Counted from the stretch's first letter, positions 1 through 6,737 are shown. The stretch: DNA of 7,280 bases from Oscillospiraceae bacterium (GCA_016302655.1 JAEDNF010000080.1:1-7280); one strand, 5' to 3'. Notes: generated by a model not told the origin, from the letters alone. Program-made: numbers and translations.

Positions 1-27
1 ATATTAAAGGGAGATACACATAAACGG

Positions 28-57
28 AGGCGGCGACTGCTTGCAGGAGCCGCCTTT
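28..57 (+). terminator. Hairpin terminator of a gene lying upstream of the window
   Basis: The outer stem AGGCGGC (28-34) pairs with GCCGCCT (49-55). Inside it, CTG (37-39) pairs with CAG (44-46) around a CTTG loop, and the two stems are separated by a symmetric GA/GA internal loop. CUUG is a known stable RNA tetraloop and tandem GA pairs often stack, so this should fold well. The following T tract is short (TTT, then GCTATTCT), which makes it a moderate intrinsic terminator rather than a textbook one. One forward frame closes with TAA at 21-23, just before the hairpin, which would suit the tail of an upstream gene; that is inference. Bases 58-224 hold nothing else I can support. Confidence 0.55.
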
Positions 58-224
58 GCTATTCTGTCAATGTAGAAATGAATAGACGGTAGAGTGACTG
101 CTCCGACGAGAGACTATTATTTTAATCTCAGCATAGTATTAGCAGGTATACACCATAATTATTTGGAGCATACCCACTTTTTTACAACCGCACCACTTAA
201 CCAAAAAAAGATTAAAATTACTAC

Positions 225-253
225 TTGACAAACGTGTAAATTTGTGGTACAAT
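225..253 (+). promoter_or_regulatory. Sigma-A type promoter of the xre-immA operon
   Basis: TTGACA (225-230) and TACAAT (248-253) are separated by exactly 17 bases. Transcription should begin near 260, leaving a leader of under 20 bases before the start codon at 277. A small inverted repeat, ACAAA (228-232) and TTTGT (241-245) with 8 bases between, lies in the spacer and overlaps the -35 box. That is where an autoregulating XRE repressor could bind, but five-base arms are weak evidence. Confidence 0.85.
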
Positions 254-276
254 ATCAGGTGAGGAGGTGTATCAGG

Positions 277-642
277 ATGACATATACTAAATTTGGCGAG
301 TTCATGAGAGTCCTTCGTGTTCAGCATCATGAGGTCATGGGCGATGTTTCTAAACTGCTCGGTGTCTCTACTCCTTTTTTATCAGCGGTTGAAAACGGGC
401 GGAAAAATGTCCCCGATGAATGGTTTGACATCATTGCTGAGCATTACGCTCTTTCAGATGATGAAATTGCAGACATGAAGATGGCGGCTGAAAATTCAAG
501 AAATCAGGTGAAGATCACGCTGTCCAAGTCAGAAAACTATCAGAGAGAGGTGGCATTGCAATTTGCCCGCTCATTTGAAGGAATTGACGAGGACACAGCC
601 GAAAAGATCATGGCTCTGCTGAAAAGGAGTGGTAATAACTAA
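277..642 (+). CDS. XRE-family helix-turn-helix transcriptional repressor
   Basis: This is a 121-residue protein. A helix-turn-helix spans about residues 20-45, with the family pattern of hydrophobic spacing and the signature LGVSTPFLSAVENGRKNVP (residues 28-46). The C-terminal part (about 87-116, with the run VALQFARSFEGID) is a helical segment common in repressors paired with ImmA-type proteases. I chose ATG at 277 because GAGGAGG (261-267) sits 9 bases upstream. The earlier GTG at 244 in the same frame lies inside the promoter and cannot be the start. The stop overlaps the protease start by one base (TAATG). By analogy with ImmR of ICEBs1, it probably represses its own promoter and other genes of a mobile element until cleaved. 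Its targets are inferred, not visible. Confidence 0.9.
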   Translation: MTYTKFGEFMRVLRVQHHEVMGDVSKLLGVSTPFLSAVENGRKNVPDEWFDIIAEHYALSDDEIADMKMAAENSRNQVKITLSKSENYQREVALQFARSFEGIDEDTAEKIMALLKRSGNN

Positions 643-1184
643 TGGATTATATGACCAAACCTCTCAGCAGAATTTCTATCAGGCAGATCAGCAAATATGT
701 TAGAAGGATTTTTGGACTGAACGAGTCTGAACCATTCCCCGTTCTTGAAATCCTCGAACGTACTTGTATTATATTTGAAGGTACAGAGTATTCTGTGCTT
801 GAAGACGATAAACTGCCTGCTGATGTTTTTGCCTGGTGTTATCCCAAGCCCGAAGGCGGATTCATGATCGAGATCAAACAGACAGTCTATGATGGTGCTT
901 GCTATCACGGCAACAGAGCTTTTCTGTGCTTCATATGTCATGAAATATGTCATGTGATACTGTTCTATCTTGGTTATACGCCTGTTTCAACTCGTACTCT
1001 CGCAAAAGATGAAGAAATCCCTGCGTATTGCAGTGTTGAATGGCAGGCAAAAGCACTTTGCGGCGAGTTGACCATTCCATATGACGCTACTGTAGGTATG
1101 AAAGCCAAAGCGATTATGGAGAAATACCCTGTAACAGAAGCCTCTGCGAAGTATAGGGTAAAGCAAGATAAGAAGAAAAAATGA
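642..1184 (+). CDS. ImmA/IrrE-family metallo-endopeptidase
   Basis: This is a 180-residue putative cytoplasmic zinc protease. The zinc motif HEICH (H100, E101, H104) fits HExxH, and E133 in the segment EWQAKALCGELTIP is the expected downstream ligand of this family. The end (YPVTEASAKYRV, then a lysine-rich tail) matches the usual C-terminal helix, so the protein looks complete. AAGGAG (624-629) lies 12 bases before ATG 642; an ATG at 651 is possible but sits further from that site. The one-base overlap with the upstream repressor gene implies coupled translation. In known ImmR/ImmA and DdrO/IrrE pairs, the protease cleaves its partner repressor after DNA damage or a cell signal, relieving repression. 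That partnership is inferred here from family and gene order. Confidence 0.9.
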   Translation: MDYMTKPLSRISIRQISKYVRRIFGLNESEPFPVLEILERTCIIFEGTEYSVLEDDKLPADVFAWCYPKPEGGFMIEIKQTVYDGACYHGNRAFLCFICHEICHVILFYLGYTPVSTRTLAKDEEIPAYCSVEWQAKALCGELTIPYDATVGMKAKAIMEKYPVTEASAKYRVKQDKKKK

Positions 1185-1289
1185 CTGTACTGTATTGAAA
1201 GGTAAGGTGATCCCCATGGACTACGATCAAGACAAAGGAAAAACGCACTGACAAGTTGCTGGTAACAACAAGCCAATGCGTTTCGGGGA

Positions 1290-1308
1290 GTTACGATATA
1301 ATCGTAAC
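1290..1308. promoter_or_regulatory. 19-bp perfect dyad, candidate operator
   Basis: GTTACGAT (1290-1297) and ATCGTAAC (1301-1308) are exact inverted copies around ATA. The dyad lies just downstream of the leftward promoter at 1322-1351, where a bound regulator would block it. It includes a TATAAT on the + strand (1297-1302), but no -35 box lies at the right distance, so I do not call a rightward promoter. The XRE protein encoded upstream is the obvious candidate ligand; this is inference. Confidence 0.5.
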
Positions 1309-1321
1309 CTTAGACAAGTTT

Positions 1322-1351
1322 ATTATATCACAACTCCCTCTCCTTTGTCAA
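1322..1351 (-). promoter_or_regulatory. Leftward consensus promoter with no obvious gene
   Basis: Read on the - strand, TTGACA (1351-1346) and TATAAT (1327-1322) are both perfect hexamers, separated by 18 bases. Transcription would start near 1315 and run across the 1290-1308 dyad into the antisense of the ImmA-like gene. No open frame with a ribosome site follows on that strand, so the product could be an antisense RNA, or the promoter may be a relic of a lost gene. In the rest of the 1185-1412 gap I see no convincing promoter for the DUF4417 operon. Confidence 0.5.
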
Positions 1352-1412
1352 GCGGCAGATTATACGAATTTATCAATCTGTTTCCCTGTTGACAGGAGAA
1401 AGAAGTATATTT

Positions 1413-2165
1413 TTGAAGAAAAACAACAATTTAATACGACTGCTTAATCTGAACTACCTTATGCTGACGAACAGAACGGTGTCCTGCGGTGGTATGGACT
1501 TGCCAGCTATCAACTGCAATGTATCGGTATTCCCCGATTATATTGCACTGTATAGCCAGAAAAGCCTTTATCATAAGACGGAGCGTACTGCTGTGGCATT
1601 CTTCCAGTTCGATGAGGATTTTGACGGTAAATATGGTCTGTATTGGGCTATTTACTACAATGTCGAGGAACGCTTGGCATATTTCAAGGAGCGTTTCAAG
1701 GACGTTAAGTATGTCATTATCCCCGACTTCTCGGAACTTGGTGATATTCACAAGATTGAGAATAATTATCGGCTGTTCAAAGGGCGGATTATCGGACTTT
1801 GGTTCATTTTCGAGATTGGCGCGGTTGTAATACCGAACATTACATTTCCAACCGAGGAGAGTGCTGACTTCGCTCTTGACGGATATGAGGAATGCTCCGT
1901 AGCTGCTATTAGCACCAAAGGACACATGGACGATCCTGCCGAAAACCTGAGGTTAAGAGCAAATATTCGCCTGACGGTTGATAAAATGCCGAAACTTAAA
2001 ACGCTTATCGTTTATGATGTATGCAGTACAAACGACGCAACGCTTGATACATTCTCCTATGCTACCGAAAAGGGTATTGAGATCGTTATTCCCGATAATA
2101 CCTTGAAAGAGCGTAATATTCTTTTGTATCAGGAAAGGCATACTCGAAAGGCGGTGGTGAGATGA
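1413..2165 (+). CDS. DUF4417 domain-containing protein
   Basis: This is about 250 residues from the chosen TTG start. I recognise the DUF4417 pattern: VIIPDFSELGD (101-111), GAVVIPNITFP (136-146), FALDG (153-157) and SVAAISTKG (162-170). The family is common in Firmicutes and in phage or plasmid genomes, and its biochemical role is not established, so I assign none. The start is uncertain. TTG 1413 has AGGAG (1394-1398) 14 bases upstream, which is long but usable. TTG 1389 has no ribosome site, and ATG 1461 (residue 17 in this numbering) also lacks one. There is no signal peptide or membrane segment. Its stop overlaps the next start by four bases (ATGA), so the downstream protein is probably translationally coupled. 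Confidence 0.8.
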   Translation: MKKNNNLIRLLNLNYLMLTNRTVSCGGMDLPAINCNVSVFPDYIALYSQKSLYHKTERTAVAFFQFDEDFDGKYGLYWAIYYNVEERLAYFKERFKDVKYVIIPDFSELGDIHKIENNYRLFKGRIIGLWFIFEIGAVVIPNITFPTEESADFALDGYEECSVAAISTKGHMDDPAENLRLRANIRLTVDKMPKLKTLIVYDVCSTNDATLDTFSYATEKGIEIVIPDNTLKERNILLYQERHTRKAVVR

Positions 2166-2710
2166 ACCACGGCAATTCGGGACTTGCACACGGTACAAGC
2201 GGTTCTCCTCAGCTTACGATTGAAAATCAGGAAATGGCGGATAAGACTAAAGATAATGAAGCCAAAGTTGCGGAACAGTATAACTATGACCATGATGAAG
2301 TTATTAGAGCGATAGATGCTAATGATATGGAATATTTAAGGACAAAGTTATCACAAACTTCTCCTATTCATATTCCCTATACGGCGGAAATCAAGCCTGA
2401 TCATAAGAAAAATGGATATGAACAGGTTAGCTATAAATGGAGTGATTCAGGGTATAATTATGAGAGCAGATGGCATACTCATACGCCAAATGCACCTGAG
2501 TATAGTCGGGATACATGGGTAGTTGAAAGAGTACGTCCAGGCATTGGTGTCGGAAAAGATGCTCGTCCACGAATACATGAATACTTGATCAGGAATCAAG
2601 GTTGGGTCAGAGATGTACTTTGGAACAGAGCTAAGGGCGCACGTAAAAGAGGAAATGAATCCAAAGAACAGAGGGAGTTGCTTGACAATGGACATTGGAA
2701 TGTTGATTAA
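2162..2710 (+). CDS. Putative polymorphic-toxin C-terminal domain protein
   Basis: This is a 182-residue protein. Residues 1-18 are a Gly/Ser/His-rich low-complexity stretch (GNSGLAHGTSGSPQ) that reads like a linker, 20-75 are probably helical and charged, and 86-182 form a compact domain. That domain has RWHTHTPNAPE (103-113), TWVVERVRPGIG (118-129), GW (147-148) and a closing LLDNGHW (173-179). I recall this W-H-T-x-T-P...W-V-x-R...GHW arrangement from toxin tips of phage-associated and RHS-like proteins, but only from memory. H105 and H107 are candidate catalytic residues. The domain is rich in Arg and Lys, fitting a nucleic-acid substrate. AAAGGCGG (2147-2154) precedes the ATG, which overlaps the DUF4417 stop. 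No signal peptide or delivery domain is present, so it may be a displaced toxin module. An immunity-like gene follows at once. Confidence 0.5.
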   Translation: MNHGNSGLAHGTSGSPQLTIENQEMADKTKDNEAKVAEQYNYDHDEVIRAIDANDMEYLRTKLSQTSPIHIPYTAEIKPDHKKNGYEQVSYKWSDSGYNYESRWHTHTPNAPEYSRDTWVVERVRPGIGVGKDARPRIHEYLIRNQGWVRDVLWNRAKGARKRGNESKEQRELLDNGHWNVD

Positions 2711-3062
2711 TAATACAAAATTTTATGATGGTTTTGAAGATGAACCTGAGATCGAACTGTATTTAAGTGAATCACCGGAATTTAATATTCATATATGGCA
2801 AGGATATTTTAGCGATATTTTTAAAGAACCACCATTAGATGGAAAAGGGTGGAATGGATTTACCCGTGACTTTCAGCAATTAGAGCGCACCTACGAAGAG
2901 AAAGATGTAGTTATTGATGTTAACGAGTATCTGAATGACCTCCACATTTATGATAAACGCACTTTTGACTTTGAGGAAACCAGAGAATGCTATGAACTTC
3001 TTTGCTGTTTTTTAGAGTACGCCAAGGAAAATGGTAAAACAGTGAAAGTAAATTGGTGGTAA
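2688..3062 (+). CDS. Candidate immunity protein for the upstream toxin-like gene
   Basis: This is a 124-residue, strongly acidic protein with 28 Asp/Glu against 12 Lys/Arg and no membrane segment or signal peptide. I do not recognise its family. It ends with a helix (YELLCCFLEYAKENGK) and a short strand finishing in VNWW. I chose ATG 2688 because GGGAG (2673-2677) is 10 bases upstream; this start lies inside the toxin-like gene and gives a 23-base overlap. An upstream in-frame ATG at 2613 would add 25 residues read entirely from toxin codons, without a ribosome site. Being small and acidic, directly downstream of and overlapping a basic toxin-like gene, is the usual signature of a cognate immunity protein. 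The role is inferred from position and charge only. Confidence 0.6.
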   Translation: MDIGMLINNTKFYDGFEDEPEIELYLSESPEFNIHIWQGYFSDIFKEPPLDGKGWNGFTRDFQQLERTYEEKDVVIDVNEYLNDLHIYDKRTFDFEETRECYELLCCFLEYAKENGKTVKVNWW

Positions 3063-3063
3063 G

Positions 3064-3234
3064 ATGGAACAGTTGTTTTGTAATCACAGGGAATGGCTTG
3101 AATCCGAGGGCGAAAGTGGAGAGCAGCTCGTTCTTGAAAATATCAGTTCTGAACAGTTGACAAGCTAACAGCTACGGCTTTTGACAGATTCAATTCTTAC
3201 GGAATGTTCATTTTCTGATATAGTGCTGAATGAA
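3064..3234 (+). pseudogene. 5' remnant of a pentapeptide-repeat protein gene
   Basis: ATG 3064 follows the immunity stop by one base, with GGTGG (3055-3059) as a weak ribosome site. The frame reads HREWLESEGESGEQLVLENIS (HREW begins at residue 8), like the leader of pentapeptide-repeat proteins, and stops at TAA 3166-3168 after 34 residues. The same frame then continues with clear pentads SILTE, CSFSD and IVLNE (3190-3234), whose central residues are L, F and L as the family requires. The phase of the pentads slips by about one residue near the stop. After about 3235 the similarity ends and the sequence becomes the antisense of the repeat-protein gene. I read this as a gene broken by a nonsense change and cut off by a rearrangement. 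A real 34-residue peptide cannot be excluded. Confidence 0.5.
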
Positions 3235-6200
3235 ATCGCCGCTTTTATCAAACGCACCGTCTCCGATATATTCAACGCCTTTCGGTATAGTTATTTCTCC
3301 GAGACGACTACAGCCGCTGAATGCACTTGATTCTATCCTTGTAACGCTGTCGGGAATGTTGATATCTTCAAGATTTTCACAGCCGCTGAACGCACAGCTT
3401 CCGATGACGGTAAGGCAAGAGGGAAGAGCAACGCTTCTGAGGCTTTTGCAGCCCTTGAACGCTCGAAAGCCTATCTTCGTCACGCTGTCGGGGATAATTA
3501 TTTCTTCAAGTGCTGTACAGTTTTCAAATGCGTTGTTTTCTATTTCGATAACGCCTTCGGGGAGGGTAATGCTTTTAAGGTCGGCGCAATCCATAAAAGC
3601 TCCGCTTCCTATGTCGGTCACTTTGTCGGGAATAACTACGCTTTCAAGATTAGAACAACATTGAAACGCACTACTTCCGATGCGCTTGATACTGTCGGGG
3701 AGAGTAACGGTTTTTAGACTTTTGCAGTCCTTGAAAGCACCAAAGCATATATCCGTCACGCTGTTAGGTATAGTAACGCTTGCCAGCTTCGCACAGCCTT
3801 CAAACATACTTTTCACGATGCTTGTCACTCCGTCGGAGATAACAACGCTTTCAAGATTATCACAACTGCTGAATGCACCGTCTCCGATATTTTCAACGCC
3901 TTTGGGTACTGTTATTTCTCTAAGAAGATCACAGCCTATAAATGCGCCTGCACCTATCCTTGTCACGCTGTCTGGGATAGTTATCTCTGTCAGACTTGTA
4001 CAATCATTGAATGCCCGGTAGCCAATAGTCATAAGTCCCTCCGGCAGATTAATGATCGCAAGGCTTGTACAACCGCTGAATGCGTATTTTTCAATGGCGG
4101 TAACGCTGTCCGGTAGTTTTATTTTCGATAGCTTCTTACAACCGCTGAATGTGCCTCTTGAAATAAGCTCAATACCTTCGGGAATTGTTATCTCTTCAAG
4201 GTTTTCACAGTCTTTGAATGTACATGCACATATCCATTCTACACTGTCGGGTATTGATATTCTGCTTAGATTTTTACAGTTTCTGAACGCATCTCCCCCG
4301 ATTCTTTTCAAACCTTCAGGTATTGTTACATCTTTAAGGCTAATACAGTCTCTGAATGCTCTCGGATAGATATCTGTCACACTTTGGGGAATAGTTATAC
4401 TTGCTAAGTTTACACATCCCGAAAATGCTTTAAATCCTATTCTAATCACGCCGTCGGGGATAGCCACATTAACAAGCTCACGACAATCTTTAAATGTTTC
4501 ACTTTCGATACTTGTAATACCATCAGGCAAAGATATGTCCGATAGACTCTTACAGCTGTCGAACGCTTCTTCTCCGATATATGAGACGCTATCAGGTATA
4601 CTTATGCTTTTGATTTTAAGACATCCTGCAAAGGCTCGCATTTCTATTCTCGTAACACCGGAAGGAATAGTAACTCTTTCAACACCTGTACATCTTTCAA
4701 AAGCACATTCGCCTATAACGCTCACGCTGTCGGGTATTATGACATCTGTCTTTTTACCGCCGTATCTGCAAAGTACTTTACCTGCAATAATAAATTCCTC
4801 TGCCGATTCTGAATACCATGGAGTTTCGTCAAATACGAATGAGCCTAACTCGGTCAGGTTGTCAGGTATTGATATATATTTAAGACTCGTGCAGCCTTCA
4901 AAAGCACAGTCTTTAATTTCTGTCACGCTGTCGGGTATGGTTACTTTTATAAGGTCCTTGCAATCGGCAAATGCACTATATCCTATACTTGTAACGCCTT
5001 GCGGAATATCAACTTCGGTCTTATCTCCTATATATCTGTATAGAATCTTTCCGATGATAATAAAATCGCCTGTGTGATTTTTAAGCCACAAGGTATAATC
5101 GAAAGCACTGCTTGAAATACGGTCAGGGCTGTCAGGAAAAGTTATTTTTTCGAGGCTTTCACAGCGTCTGAATGCGTCGCTTTTGATATTTTTAACGCTG
5201 TCGGGTATAGTTATTTCGGTAAGATTTCTGCAATTTCTGAAAGCGTGCTGACAAATTTCGGTAACGCTGTCCGGGATAACAACGCTTTCAAGCTGTGAGC
5301 AGTTTGCAAATGTCCACGCTTCTATACTTGTGATTCCATACGGGATAGAAATGCTTTTTAGGCTTGTACATCCTTCAAATGCGCTAATATCTATATTTGT
5401 TACACTATCGGGTATAGCAACATTTTCAAGACTTGTACAACCGCAGAATGCATCCCGATCGATACTTTTCACACTATCGGGAATAGTCACGCTTTTGATC
5501 TGCGGGCGGTTTTTAAAAGCGTATGCTCCGATACTTGTCACGCCTTCTGGGATTTTTACATTGACGGCTTTTCCTGTGTATTTGTATAGAGCCTTTCCGA
5601 TAATTACAAAATCTCCCGTCTGCTTTGCAAGCCATTGCGTATTGTCGAATGCGTGTTCACCTACAGACATAACATTTTTGCTGATTTCTATGTTTTCAAG
5701 CTTTGTACAGCCGTGAAATGCACTGGCATCGATATTGGTAACGCTATCGGGAATAATAACGCTTTCAAGTTTTTTATTGTTATAGAACGCACAGATACCG
5801 ATACTTGTCACACCTTCCGGTATTTTGACATGAGCCTGATTTCCTTTATATTCCCAAAGCTCGTTGTTTTGTATAACAAATTCTTTTTGTGGCTTTTCTA
5901 ACAGCGGAGTACCATCAAATGCATTTTCCTCAATATAGATATTGTCATCGGGGATATTCACTTTTACAAGATTTGTACAGCCGACGAATGCTCCATCTCT
6001 TATATTTGTATTGCTGCCGCAAATCGTAACTGTTTTAAGATTTGTACAATCTCTGAATGCTTCATGCCGTATCTCATCGACTTTGTCGGGAATAGTTATA
6101 CTTTCAAGCAGCGAGCAGTCTACAAAAGCATTTGACATGATAGAGGTAAGACTATCGGGTAACGTTATATTTCTTAGCTTTACACATTCCCCGAAGGCGC

Positions 6201-6558
6201 ACACTCCTATACGCTCGGTGCCTTCGGATATTGTTACGCTTGTAAGGCTGCAACAACCGCAAAAAGTTAATGCTTCTATGCGTTGAACTCCTGAAGGGAT
6301 ATTCACGCTTTCAAGGCTTGTGCAATCTTTAAACGCGCGTTCTCCTATTTCCTTAACGCTGTCGGGTATATATACCGATTTTAGCCGTGAGCAGTTTTCA
6401 AAGGCTGACGCTTCGATTGTTGCAACGCTGTCGGGTAAGGTGACACTTTCGAGATAATCATCATCGGCAAACGCTCCCTTGCCGATTATTGTAATCCCTT
6501 TGGGTATTACCAAATGGGCAGCTTTGCTCAGTTGTGTGCCAATAATTTTGTTTTCCAT
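3208..6558 (-). CDS. BspA-like leucine-rich repeat protein, 1116 residues
   Basis: Almost the whole protein is built of TpLRR/BspA-type leucine-rich repeats (LRR_5 family). After a 16-residue leader come 43 complete 23-residue units and a partial final one. The consensus is roughly IPDSVTxIGxxAFxxCxxL, with a V or I closing each unit. Units 9, 12, 19 and 22 carry an extra 21-residue module containing DF(V/I)IxGKxLYxY. The protein begins MENKIIGTQLSKAAHL with no signal peptide, lipobox, membrane anchor or sorting signal, although many BspA proteins are surface exposed. It may therefore be cytoplasmic or have lost its export signal. ATG 6558 has GGAGG (6570-6566) 7 bases upstream. The C-terminus stops abruptly, with SGDFIQHYIRK replacing the rest of the last repeat. 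Such proteins generally bind proteins or surfaces; the ligand is unknown. Confidence 0.93.
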   Translation of the reverse strand: MENKIIGTQLSKAAHLVIPKGITIIGKGAFADDDYLESVTLPDSVATIEASAFENCSRLKSVYIPDSVKEIGERAFKDCTSLESVNIPSGVQRIEALTFCGCCSLTSVTISEGTERIGVCAFGECVKLRNITLPDSLTSIMSNAFVDCSLLESITIPDKVDEIRHEAFRDCTNLKTVTICGSNTNIRDGAFVGCTNLVKVNIPDDNIYIEENAFDGTPLLEKPQKEFVIQNNELWEYKGNQAHVKIPEGVTSIGICAFYNNKKLESVIIPDSVTNIDASAFHGCTKLENIEISKNVMSVGEHAFDNTQWLAKQTGDFVIIGKALYKYTGKAVNVKIPEGVTSIGAYAFKNRPQIKSVTIPDSVKSIDRDAFCGCTSLENVAIPDSVTNIDISAFEGCTSLKSISIPYGITSIEAWTFANCSQLESVVIPDSVTEICQHAFRNCRNLTEITIPDSVKNIKSDAFRRCESLEKITFPDSPDRISSSAFDYTLWLKNHTGDFIIIGKILYRYIGDKTEVDIPQGVTSIGYSAFADCKDLIKVTIPDSVTEIKDCAFEGCTSLKYISIPDNLTELGSFVFDETPWYSESAEEFIIAGKVLCRYGGKKTDVIIPDSVSVIGECAFERCTGVERVTIPSGVTRIEMRAFAGCLKIKSISIPDSVSYIGEEAFDSCKSLSDISLPDGITSIESETFKDCRELVNVAIPDGVIRIGFKAFSGCVNLASITIPQSVTDIYPRAFRDCISLKDVTIPEGLKRIGGDAFRNCKNLSRISIPDSVEWICACTFKDCENLEEITIPEGIELISRGTFSGCKKLSKIKLPDSVTAIEKYAFSGCTSLAIINLPEGLMTIGYRAFNDCTSLTEITIPDSVTRIGAGAFIGCDLLREITVPKGVENIGDGAFSSCDNLESVVISDGVTSIVKSMFEGCAKLASVTIPNSVTDICFGAFKDCKSLKTVTLPDSIKRIGSSAFQCCSNLESVVIPDKVTDIGSGAFMDCADLKSITLPEGVIEIENNAFENCTALEEIIIPDSVTKIGFRAFKGCKSLRSVALPSCLTVIGSCAFSGCENLEDINIPDSVTRIESSAFSGCSRLGEITIPKGVEYIGDGAFDKSGDFIQHYIRK
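3244..6510 (-). repeat. Tandem 69-bp coding repeats (44 leucine-rich units)
   Basis: The units follow one another without gaps. Counting 16 leader residues, 43 units of 23, four extra modules of 21 and a 27-residue last segment gives exactly 1116. The enlarged 44-residue units lie at 5827-5958 (unit 9), 5557-5688 (unit 12), 5011-5142 (unit 19) and 4741-4872 (unit 22). Most other units are diverged in their variable positions, while the codons for PDSV recur as near-identical DNA on the - strand (seen on the + strand as repeated CGCTGTCGGG). This makes the array prone to unequal crossing-over and to collapse in short-read assembly. Opposite-strand open frames here (with repeated VTLSGI) are by-products of the repeat. 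Confidence 0.93.
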
Positions 6559-6603
6559 AAAAATACCTCCGTAAAATTTATTGATGATTTATCGCTGTAT
6601 TCC

Positions 6604-6625
6604 AAAAAAACACAGAATGTGCCTT
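6604..6625 (-). terminator. Weak terminator-like hairpin in the leader of the repeat-protein gene
   Basis: On the - strand, CACA (6621-6618) pairs with TGTG (6614-6611) around a three-base loop, flanked by G-T and A-T pairs, and is followed by seven T (6610-6604). The stem has only two G-C pairs, so termination would be inefficient. It lies between the leftward promoter near 6850-6879 and the repeat-protein start, so it could act as a leak-through attenuator or simply be noise. Confidence 0.25.
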
Positions 6626-6737
6626 TTCTTATTGCTTACTAAAAATCTGCAAGAATCTTTTTCTATATACATAACCGTTACCGTTTGATTTTGCGAAAAC
6701 CGTCCCCATTTCAAAAATTTTTCAGTAAAAACTGCTC

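Noticed and set aside
1216..1251. 11-codon ORF (MDYDQDKGKTH) after AAGGTGA, just downstream of the ImmA-like gene
   Set aside because: It is too short to support as a gene. The same frame beyond its stop reads MRFGELRYNRNLRQ, which faintly recalls an XRE start, but the match is too weak to call a remnant.
974..1276. Two overlapping - strand frames opposite the ImmA-like gene
   Set aside because: They are shadows of a well-supported protease gene. The leftward promoter at 1322-1351 could transcribe them, but no start has a convincing ribosome site.
1256..1447. 63-residue + strand frame starting at TTG in the 1185-1412 gap
   Set aside because: It has no ribosome site, no recognisable pattern, and crosses the dyad, the leftward promoter and the DUF4417 start.
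1431..1925. 164-residue - strand frame opposite the DUF4417 gene, and the 113-residue + frame at 1489-1830
   Set aside because: Both overlap a recognisable domain in another frame and lack ribosome sites.
3157..3186. Two TTGACA hexamers (3157-3162 and 3181-3186) and a small AAGC/GCTT hairpin between the convergent genes
   Set aside because: No -10 box lies at a suitable distance from either hexamer, and the hairpin is too weak to call as a terminator.
3230..6286. Series of + strand open frames with repeated VTLSGI-like words across the repeat region
   Set aside because: They are antisense reflections of the 69-bp leucine-rich coding repeats, with no ribosome sites and compositions dictated by the real - strand gene.
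3244..6510. CRISPR array because of the many regularly spaced repeats
   Set aside because: The 69-base period is coding, the repeats are degenerate without unique spacers, and the protein repeat explains all of it.
6675..6690. Tandem ACCGTT ACCGTT near TATATA at about 6664-6686 as a promoter or operator
   Set aside because: There is only one exact duplication of six bases and no -35 box at the right spacing on either strand.
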